Source: Campylobacter anatolicus
Lineage (GTDB): Bacteria; Campylobacterota; Campylobacteria; Campylobacterales; Campylobacteraceae
DNA length: 64,000 nucleotides
Reading direction: 5' to 3'
NCBI RefSeq assembly: GCF_018145655.1
Contig: NZ_JAGSSY010000002.1
Span: 392,852-456,851 of the forward strand
Part shown: positions 56,319 to 64,000 of the stretch, one piece after another
Layout: each line of letters starts with the position of its first letter
How positions within the stretch are numbered: the first letter of the stretch is position 1
Position numbers and translations under genes: made by a program
Notes under the pieces: generated by a model
The model's input: the letters and a program-made list of their open reading frames with translations, nothing else
The model's database searches: none
What the model was told of the DNA's origin: nothing

Positions 56319-56984
56319 TCAGGTATCCATAGCGACATTATCCCAATCATCCTCTTCATCCATATCTACAAGCCACCATAGCCCAGCACGACGTTCTTTT
56401 ACGACGCTCTCATCAAGTCCTTGCGGTGCTTGGCGTCCATTTATACGAGCATCCACACATGCCCAGTGGTAGCGGTATATGAGATCTGCTTCGTCTAAAA
56501 TTTGCTCCACATCACGCAGTTTTGTTGCTGCCACTAACTCGTCCATACTATTAAACTGCGTTACAATACTGATTGCTACATCAATATCTATGATAGTATC
56601 AGGGAATTTCAGCTCATCCACAAAGCCCAAGGCCCACACCAATGCCCAGTAGCTTTCGAATTTCCACGTAGCATTTATTATATCTTGTTTGGTTGCTTTG
56701 TTTTTTAGTATCTTTTTCTCTTGTTTTGTTAGCTTGTTTCTAACGCCAAATTTATCTATAAAAGCGTCTATAGCCTCTAGCGTCTCTTCATACTCGCCAC
56801 GGTCTATAGAAAGTGCCATAATGATACTAGCCAAAGACGTGACGGCTCTTTTTGCGATATTTTCTACACTTCTGCGTTTGACCTGACTTGCGTCACTAAG
56901 GTATGGTAGTTGTTCAAAGTATGGTACATTTTCACTTTTTAATCTTGTTATACTTTCGATTCTACGCTGCTTAGCTGTTTTCAT
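56319..56984 (-). CDS. DUF4272-domain protein
   Basis: Soluble 221-aa protein with the DUF4272 pattern: KRRSVENIAKRA near the start, LTKQEKKIL, the aromatic WKFESYWALVWALGFVDELKFPD, LRDVEQILDEADLIYRYHWACVDAR and the acidic WDNVAMDT end. Function unknown. It lies 15 bases downstream of glmS on the same strand (an AGGAGC ribosome-binding site), so partly shares its transcript. Confidence 0.82.
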   Translation of the reverse strand: MKTAKQRRIESITRLKSENVPYFEQLPYLSDASQVKRRSVENIAKRAVTSLASIIMALSIDRGEYEETLEAIDAFIDKFGVRNKLTKQEKKILKNKATKQDIINATWKFESYWALVWALGFVDELKFPDTIIDIDVAISIVTQFNSMDELVAATKLRDVEQILDEADLIYRYHWACVDARINGRQAPQGLDESVVKERRAGLWWLVDMDEEDDWDNVAMDT

Positions 56985-56999
56985 AAAAGCTCCTTTAGA

Positions 57000-58817
57000 T
57001 TACTCTACTGTTACTGATTTTGCTAAATTTCGTGGCATATCCACGTTATTTCCAAGTCTTATGGCTACTTCAAGTGCAAAGAGTTGAAGTGCGATCATCA
57101 TCTCAAAAAACTCGCTCATAGGGTGATCTTGCTTACTTGTTTTAATAAAGTCATCACTTAGCTCAAACTCTTCAGGGCTGATGGCTAGGATATATGCGTC
57201 TCTTGCTGCAAGCTCTTCAATATTGCTCTTAGTTTTTTCATACAAAAGCGTATGTGGCATAAGTGCAATGGTAAATAGCTTCTCATCAGCTAGTGCGATT
57301 GGTCCGTGTTTCATCTCGCCAGATGGGTAGCCCTCGGCGTGAAGGTATGAAATTTCTTTTAACTTTAAAGCACCTTCAAGTGCAAGTGGATAAAATATAT
57401 CACGCCCGATAAAGAAAAATCCATGTCCGTGCATATAGTGCTTACTTAGGCGTCTCATTTTCTCTTGTAGACTCGTATTTATGTTTAAAATTTGCGGTAT
57501 ATGAAGTAAGGCTTTGATCTCGTTGTCTAGTTCGGTTTTATTTAGTGTCGCTTTGGCTTGTGCTATTTGAAGCACAAGTAGCCAAAGTGTGATAATCTGC
57601 GTAGCAAACGCTTTTGTGCTAGCCACGCCTTTTTCTATGCCTGCACGAGTTAGTAGAGTGTTATCAGCTATGCGGACTATCGATGAGTTATCTACGTTAC
57701 AAATGGCTAGAGTTTTTAGCTCATTTGCTTTAGCGATTTTTAGGGCTTCAAGCGTATCAGCTGTCTCGCCACTTTGACTGATGACTATAAAAAGAGCATT
57801 TTTGTTTAGCTTTGGTTTGCGGTATCGAAACTCGCTAGCTATCTCAACTTTTGTTCGAACATCTGCCAAGCGTTCAAATAAATAACTAGCCACAAGTGCG
57901 GCGTGATAACTCGTACCACATGCACAAATCACGATGTCATCAAGCTCTTTTAGATACTCATTGCTTAAATTTTCTAGCACGACTTTGCCGTTTTTCACAC
58001 GCCCCATAAGTGTCTCTGCTACGACTGTACTTTGCTCATAAATTTCTTTCTCCATAAAAAATTTATAGCCCTCTTTTTGTGCGTAGCTCTTATCTTTTGG
58101 CAGTGGTGTAAAGTTTTGAGCTAAAGCCTTGCCATCTTTAAAAATAGCAATCTCGTCAATGCCTACAAAGCCATAGGTTTTATCATCTAGGTAGCAAACA
58201 TCACGTGCTACGCCGATGAGCGGTGCGTCTGATGAGGCGAAGTATAGCTCTTTTGCTTCGCTTTTACCTATCGCCATTGGAGCGGCCTCTTTTGCAAAGA
58301 AAATTTTATCAGGAGCAAGTTTTGTTATAAGCAGTGTCGCGTAAGCACCTTTTAGCCGCCCAACCATCGCTTCATATGCCTTAAAAACATCATTATCTCT
58401 ACGCTCTTTGAGTGTCTCTTCAAATAGATGTACTATAACCTCGGTGTCTGTTTGGCTAACAAATTTAACCCCTTTTGCTTTAAGCTCATCTTTAAGTTCT
58501 TTAAAATTTTCAATAATACCGTTATGCACGACAAAGCTAAATTCTCCAAGATGCGGATGTGCGTTGATCTCTGTTGGTTTTCCATGAGTTGCCCAGCGTG
58601 TATGACCTATCGCTACGCCAAAGCCATTTGAGCTATACTCTTTTGTCTTTTCGGCTAAATTTTCAAGCTTACCTACAGCCTTAAAATAACTTATTTCACC
58701 ACTGCTCATCACCGCCATACCAGCACTATCATATCCACGATATTCAAGCTCTTTTAAGCCATTTAATATCACACTCCTTTTTTCGGCATCACCTATATAT
58801 CCTATTATTCCACACAT
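57000..58817 (-). CDS. glmS: Glutamine-fructose-6-phosphate aminotransferase (isomerising)
   Basis: Makes glucosamine-6-phosphate for peptidoglycan and lipooligosaccharide. N-terminal glutaminase domain with nucleophile Cys2 (MCGIIGYIG), GHTRWATHG and HNGIIENF; two SIS sugar-isomerase domains follow (ACGTSYHA, SQSGETADTLEAL) and the C-terminal LAKSVTVE tail is normal. 605 aa. No glmS ribozyme visible upstream. Confidence 0.97.
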   Translation of the reverse strand: MCGIIGYIGDAEKRSVILNGLKELEYRGYDSAGMAVMSSGEISYFKAVGKLENLAEKTKEYSSNGFGVAIGHTRWATHGKPTEINAHPHLGEFSFVVHNGIIENFKELKDELKAKGVKFVSQTDTEVIVHLFEETLKERRDNDVFKAYEAMVGRLKGAYATLLITKLAPDKIFFAKEAAPMAIGKSEAKELYFASSDAPLIGVARDVCYLDDKTYGFVGIDEIAIFKDGKALAQNFTPLPKDKSYAQKEGYKFFMEKEIYEQSTVVAETLMGRVKNGKVVLENLSNEYLKELDDIVICACGTSYHAALVASYLFERLADVRTKVEIASEFRYRKPKLNKNALFIVISQSGETADTLEALKIAKANELKTLAICNVDNSSIVRIADNTLLTRAGIEKGVASTKAFATQIITLWLLVLQIAQAKATLNKTELDNEIKALLHIPQILNINTSLQEKMRRLSKHYMHGHGFFFIGRDIFYPLALEGALKLKEISYLHAEGYPSGEMKHGPIALADEKLFTIALMPHTLLYEKTKSNIEELAARDAYILAISPEEFELSDDFIKTSKQDHPMSEFFEMMIALQLFALEVAIRLGNNVDMPRNLAKSVTVE

Positions 58818-59017
58818 ATTTTACCTTTGTAAATTTTTGCAAATTATAGCATAGCTTTTAAATTTAAAGCCAATAATCAAAAATAAATTTATAATTTTAT
58901 AGACGTTTTTGCTTTAAGTTAAAAACAAAGTGAGTACAAAAGTTGCGTAACTTCTAATTTGAACCAATAAACTTATAAATTTATATCTAATTTTGCAAAA
59001 ACAAAGGAAATTTTACG

Positions 59018-59023
59018 TATAAT
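59018..59023 (+). promoter_or_regulatory. Putative -10 box of the mqnE operon
   Basis: TATAAT in TTTTACGTATAATC, 30 bases before the TTG start of mqnE; TTAGGA ribosome-binding site follows. The 235-base divergent gap with glmS shows no other feature. Confidence 0.5.
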
Positions 59024-59052
59024 CACCCCATAAAATAAGCTTAGGATAAAAT

Positions 59053-60114
59053 TTGAAACTACTTGATAAATTACAAAGCGGTGAGCGTTTGAGTGCCAAA
59101 GAGGTATTTGGGCTTTATGATTTAGAACTATTTGACTTAGCTAAATTTGCAAATGCAAGGCGGGTAAAGCTGTATGGCAAAAAGGTCTTTTTTAACATCA
59201 ACCGCCATATCAATCCAACAAATATCTGTGCTGATGTCTGTAAATTTTGTGCATTTTCAGCACACAGGAAAAACCCAAATCCATATCTAATGAGCCATGA
59301 TGAGATAATGTCTATCGTAGATAAAGCTGTGCAAACAGGCGTAAAAGAGATACATATCGTCTCGGCTCACAATGCCACAAGTGGCTGGGAGTGGTATCTA
59401 GAAATTTTTAAAAAAATAAAACAAAAATATCCGCAAATCCACATTAAAGCACTAACTGCGGCTGAGATTGACTTTTTGTCTCGTCGTTATGGACTTAGCT
59501 ATGATGAGGTGATAGAAAAAATGCTAGAATATGGCGTAGATAGTATGCCTGGTGGCGGAGCTGAAATTTTTGATGAGCGAGTAAGGGCGAAAATTTGTAA
59601 AGGTAAGGTAAGTTCAGAGAATTGGCTAAAAATTCATAAAATGTGGCACGATAAGGGCAGACAGAGTAATGCAACTATGTTATTTGGGCACATTGAAAGC
59701 CGTGAAAACCGCATAGATCATATGCTTAGGATTCGCTCGGTACAGGATGAGACCGGTGGATTTAACGCATTTATACCGCTTGTATATCAGCGTGAGAATA
59801 ACTACTTAAAAGATGTTGCATTTCTTGGTTCGGTTGAGATTTTAAAGACTATCGCCATATCTCGCCTTGTGCTTGATAATGTCCCACATATCAAAGCTTA
59901 TTGGGCTACTTCTACACTAAATTTAGCTCTCATTGCTCAAGAGTTTGGAGCCGATGATATAGATGGCACAATACAAAAAGAGAGCATACAAAGTGCGGCT
60001 GGGGCAGCTAGTGCGAGCGGAGCAACGACAAAGACATTTTGCGATCTCATACGTAGCTCTGGACTTGTGCCAGTTGAGCGTGATAGTCTTTATAATGAGA
60101 TAAAAATTTATTAA
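59053..60114 (+). CDS. mqnE: Aminodeoxyfutalosine synthase MqnE (radical SAM)
   Basis: Adds 3-[(1-carboxyvinyl)oxy]benzoate to SAM-derived adenosine in the futalosine menaquinone route. The cluster motif CADVCKFCAF (CxxxCxxC) follows NPTNI; GHIESRENRIDHM and AGAASASG are typical. 353 aa. The start is TTG with AGGATAAAAT upstream. MqnC is the nearest alternative, but GHIES and the overall pattern favour MqnE. Followed closely by purine transport and salvage genes. Confidence 0.9.
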   Translation: MKLLDKLQSGERLSAKEVFGLYDLELFDLAKFANARRVKLYGKKVFFNINRHINPTNICADVCKFCAFSAHRKNPNPYLMSHDEIMSIVDKAVQTGVKEIHIVSAHNATSGWEWYLEIFKKIKQKYPQIHIKALTAAEIDFLSRRYGLSYDEVIEKMLEYGVDSMPGGGAEIFDERVRAKICKGKVSSENWLKIHKMWHDKGRQSNATMLFGHIESRENRIDHMLRIRSVQDETGGFNAFIPLVYQRENNYLKDVAFLGSVEILKTIAISRLVLDNVPHIKAYWATSTLNLALIAQEFGADDIDGTIQKESIQSAAGAASASGATTKTFCDLIRSSGLVPVERDSLYNEIKIY

Positions 60115-60131
60115 ATTTAAAGGGGGTTGAG

Positions 60132-61445
60132 ATGGACTTTTTTAAACTTAGAGAGCATAAAACCAGCGTAAAACAGGAGTTTAATGCTGGTTTTACGACA
60201 TTTTTGGCGATGATGTATATTGTACCGACAAATGCTTTTATCATGAGTCAAGCTGGTATGCCATTAGATGCACTCATAACAGCGACTGCACTTATTACGA
60301 TATTATCGACGATATTTAATGGACTTTGGGCAAACACGCCAGTGGCGATGAGCGTTGGTATGGGGCTAAATGCTTATTTTACCTTTGGACTTTGTATAGG
60401 TATGAATGTGCCGTGGCAGACTGGGCTTGGCATAGTTTTTTTAAGTGGTGTTATTTTTGTGGTGTTGTCCTTTACAAATTTTAGAATTTGGGTTATAAAA
60501 TCAATTCCAGTTGATCTAAGACGTGCTATCAGTGCTGGTATTGGGACATTTATAAGTTTTATCGGACTTCAGCAGATGGGCATTGTGACAAATAATGATG
60601 TAGTGCTTGTAGGTCTTGGAAATTTTAAAGAGCCAAATGTACTTTTAGGAATTATAGGCTTAGTTCTTGTCGTTGCATTTTGGGTATGGAGACTTAAAGG
60701 AGCGTTTATACTTGCAGTCTTTGCGACATCTATCATAGCTTGGTTTTTTGGTATTGCACCTTATCCAACTGAGCTTTTTTCGCTTCCAGCATCAATCTCA
60801 CCGATATTGTTAGAATTTGATATGACTAGCATATTTTCTGACGCAGTTGGGAATTTAAGCCTTGCTCTTGTGCCTGTTATAGTAGTGTTTTTCGTTACTG
60901 ATCTTTTTGACTCTATTGGTACGCTTGCTGGCGTAGGAACTAGGGCAGGGATATTTAGCGAAGATAGCTCAGAAGGTATCCATAAGCTAGAAAAGACGCT
61001 TGAAGCTGATGCTATCGCTACTGTTGCTGGCTCACTCATAGGTGTTAGCACTACTACCTCATTTGTAGAGAGTGCGAGCGGTGTAGAAGAGGGTGGACGT
61101 ACTGGACTTACGGCAGTATTTTGTGGAGCATTGTTTGCTATGACGCTTTTTATGTTGCCTTTATTTAAGGCTATTCCGTCAAATGCTATATACCCAGTGC
61201 TTGTAATGGTTGGCGTGCTTATGTTTAGTGAAATTTCAAGTGTAAATTTAAAAGATCCAGCTACGGCTGTAGCGACATTTTTTATCGTTATGCTTATGCC
61301 TTTGACATACTCGATCACAAATGGATTGGCTTTTGGCTTTATGGCTTATATTATCATTAAAATTTTACGTCGTGAATGGAGAGAGATAAGCGTCGGTATA
61401 GTTGTGCTTTCACTCATTAGCCTATTAGTATTTTTGGTTCATTAG
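60132..61445 (+). CDS. NCS2-family purine permease (AzgA/PbuG type)
   Basis: Inner-membrane importer, probably for adenine, guanine or hypoxanthine, with about 12-14 helices. The AzgA-group patterns NAGFTTFLAMMYIVPTNAFI, GMGLNAYFTFG, GVSTTTSFVESASGVEEGGRTG and DLFDSIGTLAGVGTRAG are present. 437 aa. 17 bases after mqnE and 8 before the phosphoribosyltransferase gene, indicating one operon for uptake and salvage. Confidence 0.9.
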   Translation: MDFFKLREHKTSVKQEFNAGFTTFLAMMYIVPTNAFIMSQAGMPLDALITATALITILSTIFNGLWANTPVAMSVGMGLNAYFTFGLCIGMNVPWQTGLGIVFLSGVIFVVLSFTNFRIWVIKSIPVDLRRAISAGIGTFISFIGLQQMGIVTNNDVVLVGLGNFKEPNVLLGIIGLVLVVAFWVWRLKGAFILAVFATSIIAWFFGIAPYPTELFSLPASISPILLEFDMTSIFSDAVGNLSLALVPVIVVFFVTDLFDSIGTLAGVGTRAGIFSEDSSEGIHKLEKTLEADAIATVAGSLIGVSTTTSFVESASGVEEGGRTGLTAVFCGALFAMTLFMLPLFKAIPSNAIYPVLVMVGVLMFSEISSVNLKDPATAVATFFIVMLMPLTYSITNGLAFGFMAYIIIKILRREWREISVGIVVLSLISLLVFLVH

Positions 61446-61453
61446 GAGAGAGA

Positions 61454-61894
61454 ATGGTATTTTACACATATGAAGAATTTGCGGTTGATGTTGCTAAAAT
61501 GGCATATGAGATAAAGGAGGAGTTTGCTCCTGATGTGATACTAGCAGTTGCTCGTGGTGGACTTACACTCGGACATTCACTCGCTGTTGCACTTGATAAT
61601 CGTAACCTTTTTACGCTTAATTCTATCCACTATGAAAATACAAATAAGCTAGACACAATTAGCGTTTTTAACGTCCCAGATCTATCTAAATTTGATAAAA
61701 TTTTACTTGTAGATGACATTATCGATAGTGGCGAAAGTATGGTTGAGATTAAACGTCAATTACTAAAAAGTTATCCACATTTGCAGATAAAAATAGCTAC
61801 TATTTTTTATAAGAAAAAGGCACTTTTATTGCCTGATTATCGTGTTAAAGAGGCTCACGAATGGGTTGAGTTTTTCTGGGATATACATATTTAA
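61454..61894 (+). CDS. Purine-type phosphoribosyltransferase
   Basis: Type I PRTase fold: PRPP-binding motif ILLVDDIIDSGES and the strand VILAVARGGLTLGHSLA with the non-proline cis peptide site. 146 aa, near Gpt/xanthine-guanine PRTase length. The C-terminal WVEFFWDI matches the Gpt family base-binding end. Base specificity (xanthine/guanine/hypoxanthine) cannot be fixed. Overall, import by the NCS2 permease then conversion to nucleotide is the likely role. Confidence 0.85.
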   Translation: MVFYTYEEFAVDVAKMAYEIKEEFAPDVILAVARGGLTLGHSLAVALDNRNLFTLNSIHYENTNKLDTISVFNVPDLSKFDKILLVDDIIDSGESMVEIKRQLLKSYPHLQIKIATIFYKKKALLLPDYRVKEAHEWVEFFWDIHI

Positions 61895-61906
61895 TGGAGA
61901 CAAAAG

Positions 61907-63112
61907 ATGAGAGAGCTTATGCTAAGACATAAAAATTTAACACTTACTCTCATCTGCCTTATTGACGCTTTATTTTTGGTATTTTGTGTTTCAAATTTAA
62001 GCATAAGTTATTACGAAGCGTCAATATTTTTTGAAAAAAATAATGCAATAAGTTATATCATAAGAGCTAGTTGTGCGGTGTTTGGACGTAATGATTTTGC
62101 TTTGCGTCTACCAATGATTATTTTTAATATTCTTAGTATTGTTCTACTGTATAAAATTAGCAAATTTTATATAAAATTTGAGTTTGATCGTATCGTTAGT
62201 GTTATACTTTTTGTTCTTTTACCAGGCACTTTAACAAGTGGTGTAGTCGTAGATAATGCTGGTTTTTGTATGATGCTAACACTACTTGTTGTATATCTTT
62301 ATCACTCTAAATTTTATCTGCTTTTTTATATTGTTTTTATATCACTTGTAGCTATAGATCGCGATTTTATGGTGCTTTATCTTGCATTTTTCTTTTTTGC
62401 GACAAATCGCAAAAATATACGCCTTGCTTGGGTGAGTGGGCTTTTGCTTTTGTTTAGTTTTTACCTTTTTGGCTTTGACACACGCGGGCGACCTAGCGGA
62501 CATTTCATCGACACGTTTGGTATTTTTGCGGCAGTTTTTTCGCCGTTTGTTTTTTTGTTTTTTATCTATACGCTTTATAGAATTTGGGTTAAAGAGAGCA
62601 AAGAGCTACTTTGGTTCATAGCTACTAGCTCGTTTTGTTTTTGTATGATTATATCTATTCGTCAGCGACTTCAGTTAGAAGAGTTTTTGCCGTTTTGTTT
62701 AATCGCCACACCGATCATGGTTCGTGTATTTTTTAACTCTTATCGTGTGAGATTGCCACAATTTAGAAAAAAGTATAAAATTTTTACTGCTCTTGTTCTT
62801 GTATTTTTATATTTCAACTCGATTACTCTAGCACTCAACCCCTTGCTTTATACAATCATGCACCACCCAGACCGCCATTTTGCTTATAAATTTCACATAG
62901 TACGTGAGCTTTCAGATGAGCTTAAAAAGCTTGGTGAGACAGATATTTACGTTCGAGATTATAAGCTTGGACTAAGACTTAAATTTTATGGCATATATGC
63001 AAGCGATAGTGCGAAAAAAGAGCTTATCGATACAAATTTAGATAAAACATCGCAGATAAAGATAGAAAAATTTGATAAACTCATAGCTAGTTTTGATATC
63101 GTGCCGATATGA
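61907..63112 (+). CDS. Polytopic membrane protein, GT39/ArnT-like
   Basis: 401 aa with about nine to ten hydrophobic helices and a soluble C-terminal tail of about 90 residues. The first loop (SNLSISYYEASIFFEKN ... FGRNDFALRLPMIIFN) has the layout of the GT-C acidic loop of ArnT/PMT-type glycosyltransferases (an Asp/Glu after the first helix, then the R-x-P helix). Substrate unknown. Its stop overlaps the pseudopilin gene by 4 bases. Confidence 0.7.
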   Translation: MRELMLRHKNLTLTLICLIDALFLVFCVSNLSISYYEASIFFEKNNAISYIIRASCAVFGRNDFALRLPMIIFNILSIVLLYKISKFYIKFEFDRIVSVILFVLLPGTLTSGVVVDNAGFCMMLTLLVVYLYHSKFYLLFYIVFISLVAIDRDFMVLYLAFFFFATNRKNIRLAWVSGLLLLFSFYLFGFDTRGRPSGHFIDTFGIFAAVFSPFVFLFFIYTLYRIWVKESKELLWFIATSSFCFCMIISIRQRLQLEEFLPFCLIATPIMVRVFFNSYRVRLPQFRKKYKIFTALVLVFLYFNSITLALNPLLYTIMHHPDRHFAYKFHIVRELSDELKKLGETDIYVRDYKLGLRLKFYGIYASDSAKKELIDTNLDKTSQIKIEKFDKLIASFDIVPI

Positions 63113-63750
63113 GAAGAGCTTTTACATTTATAGAGATTGTTTTTGTTTTAGTTATTATTAGCATTCTTTCTGCTATTTTTGCACCAAAGATGAAAAGTAA
63201 TAGTCTAAAACTTGCTACCGAGCAGATTGTATCTCACATTAGATATACACAACATCTCGCAGTTAGCGATGATAAATTTAGCCTTAGTGAAGATGAGTGG
63301 TATAAGGGTTATTGGCGGATATATTTTTATAGTGAAAATAGCGGTGCTGTTTGGCGATATGCTGTGTTTTTTGATGAGCGACGTAGAAGCACTTTTAGTG
63401 GTAATCCAAATTCGTTAGATAAAGTAGCAAATGACCCAAGTAATGCTCAAAAGAAACTAATATCTGGCTTTCAAAAGCAAAATTATGATGATAAAAAGCT
63501 AAATAAAAAGCTAAATTTGACAAAAACATATGGCATAAATAGCGTTAAACTGACAAATTGCGGACAGCGATCTACTAGTATAGCTTTCGACAACCTTGGC
63601 AGACCTCATTCCGCCATGCAAAATGCACTTAGAGCAACGGATAAAATGTTAAGCAAGGATTGTGTTATAACATTATTTGATAAAAATGGAAACCAAGCAA
63701 AGATAACTATTTTAAAAGAGACTGGATTTGTAAAATATCAAATTTTATAA
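63109..63750 (+). CDS. Type II secretion/transformation-type pseudopilin
   Basis: Prepilin-like protein: short basic leader, then FTFIEIVFVLVIISILSAIFAP with the essential Glu5 (class III methylation/cleavage motif, where the usual Gly-Phe site is Ala-Phe), then a soluble C-terminal part of about 180 residues. 213 aa. Campylobacter uses such pseudopilins (Cts system) in DNA uptake, so natural transformation is the best guess. Last gene before a probable rRNA operon. Confidence 0.82.
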   Translation: MRRAFTFIEIVFVLVIISILSAIFAPKMKSNSLKLATEQIVSHIRYTQHLAVSDDKFSLSEDEWYKGYWRIYFYSENSGAVWRYAVFFDERRRSTFSGNPNSLDKVANDPSNAQKKLISGFQKQNYDDKKLNKKLNLTKTYGINSVKLTNCGQRSTSIAFDNLGRPHSAMQNALRATDKMLSKDCVITLFDKNGNQAKITILKETGFVKYQIL

Positions 63751-64000
63751 AATATTTTGTTTTTGTATTATGTTTTCAACATACTTTAAGCTTCCCTTGT
63801 ATATAATTCCAGCTCACGAATTAAGAAACCACCTTTAACTTACATGTTAATAAAGCCTTTTCTTTATTTATCGTTGTTCTTTAACTTAACAATGTTAAAC
63901 TATTAGTCAATCTTTGAAATCTAAACAAGTGATCGATTGAGCCATATTTAACTCAGGCTTTCTTTGGAAAGTAGAGTTAGATAAAAAACTAAATATCTTT
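63751..64000 (+). promoter_or_regulatory. Probable leader of an rRNA operon (16S just outside window)
   Basis: No ORF. The stretch holds a boxA-like TGTTCTTTAAC (63875-63885), a following TTAAC/GTTAA hairpin, the rRNA-leader phrase CTTTGAAATCTAAACAAGTG, and near the edge a stem TAACTC/GAGTTA enclosing CTTTC/GAAAG (63949-63979). These resemble antitermination and processing signals before 16S rRNA genes. Confidence 0.55.

Noticed and set aside
56318..56359. Longer start of the WG-repeat gene
   Set aside because: It places 14 residues in front of a clean signal peptide and overlaps the DUF4272 gene; ATG 56317 follows that gene's stop directly.

Overview
The window is a low-GC chromosomal segment of a Campylobacter-type epsilonproteobacterium (Campylobacterota). 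Supporting this are separate, overlapping rpoB and rpoC (fused in Helicobacter), a Campylobacter-type major porin, the ispDF fusion next to an atypical HP1021/Cj1608-type regulator, futalosine-pathway MqnE, the ccsBA cytochrome-biogenesis fusion, and a gene order I recognise from C. jejuni (ribA/hemB/argF/DUF2603/hemN; pgpA/sat/regulator/ispDF/mrp/dapD). The species cannot be fixed from the sequence alone. There is no insertion sequence, prophage or CRISPR array.

Layout. 1-2412 (minus): ribA-rsmG-two small genes-htpX, start/stop-overlapped; htpX runs off the left edge. 2479-6335 (plus): hemB, a tiny broken ORF, argF, a DUF2603 gene, hemN. 6443-16145 (plus): the standout accessory block, a Lap-like c-di-GMP/type I secretion operon. 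It encodes a SPOR-like/TolC outer-membrane protein, a LapG-type periplasmic cysteine protease, a LapD-type degenerate GGDEF-EAL receptor, a LapB-type ABC exporter, a LapC-type membrane-fusion protein, an unknown protein, a LuxR-type regulator with a pseudo-receiver, and a second LapG-type protease. No large adhesin substrate lies in the window. 16445-30288: a near-consensus promoter drives tRNA-Thr/Tyr/Gly/Thr-tuf (the E. coli tufB arrangement), followed by rpmG, tRNA-Trp, secE, nusG, rplK, rplA, rplJ, rplL, rpoB and rpoC with hairpins at several junctions. 30384-33422: DoxX, an NhaC-family antiporter and IadA. 33537-36568: rpsL-rpsG-fusA, then three hairpins and tRNA-Arg. 36919-40490: dps, an orphan, a lipoprotein and the major porin, each followed by a terminator. 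40750-44873: cytochrome c, ccsBA and a small membrane protein. 45217-55781: pgpA, sat-like, atypical regulator, ispDF, thiC, mrp, dapD and a DJ-1-like gene, with two decayed stretches. 55931-58817 (minus): glmS, DUF4272, WG-repeat protein. 59053-63750 (plus): mqnE, a purine permease, a phosphoribosyltransferase, a membrane glycosyltransferase-like protein and a pseudopilin. The last 250 bases look like an rRNA leader, so a 16S gene probably begins just past the right edge.

In the Lap-like block, the expected logic (from the Pseudomonas LapDG system) is that a giant adhesin exported by the TolC/LapB/LapC channel is held at the surface until a LapG protease cuts it, and that LapD binds c-di-GMP to sequester LapG. 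Two proteases, a SPOR-like extension on the TolC component and a co-encoded LuxR-type regulator make this version unusual.
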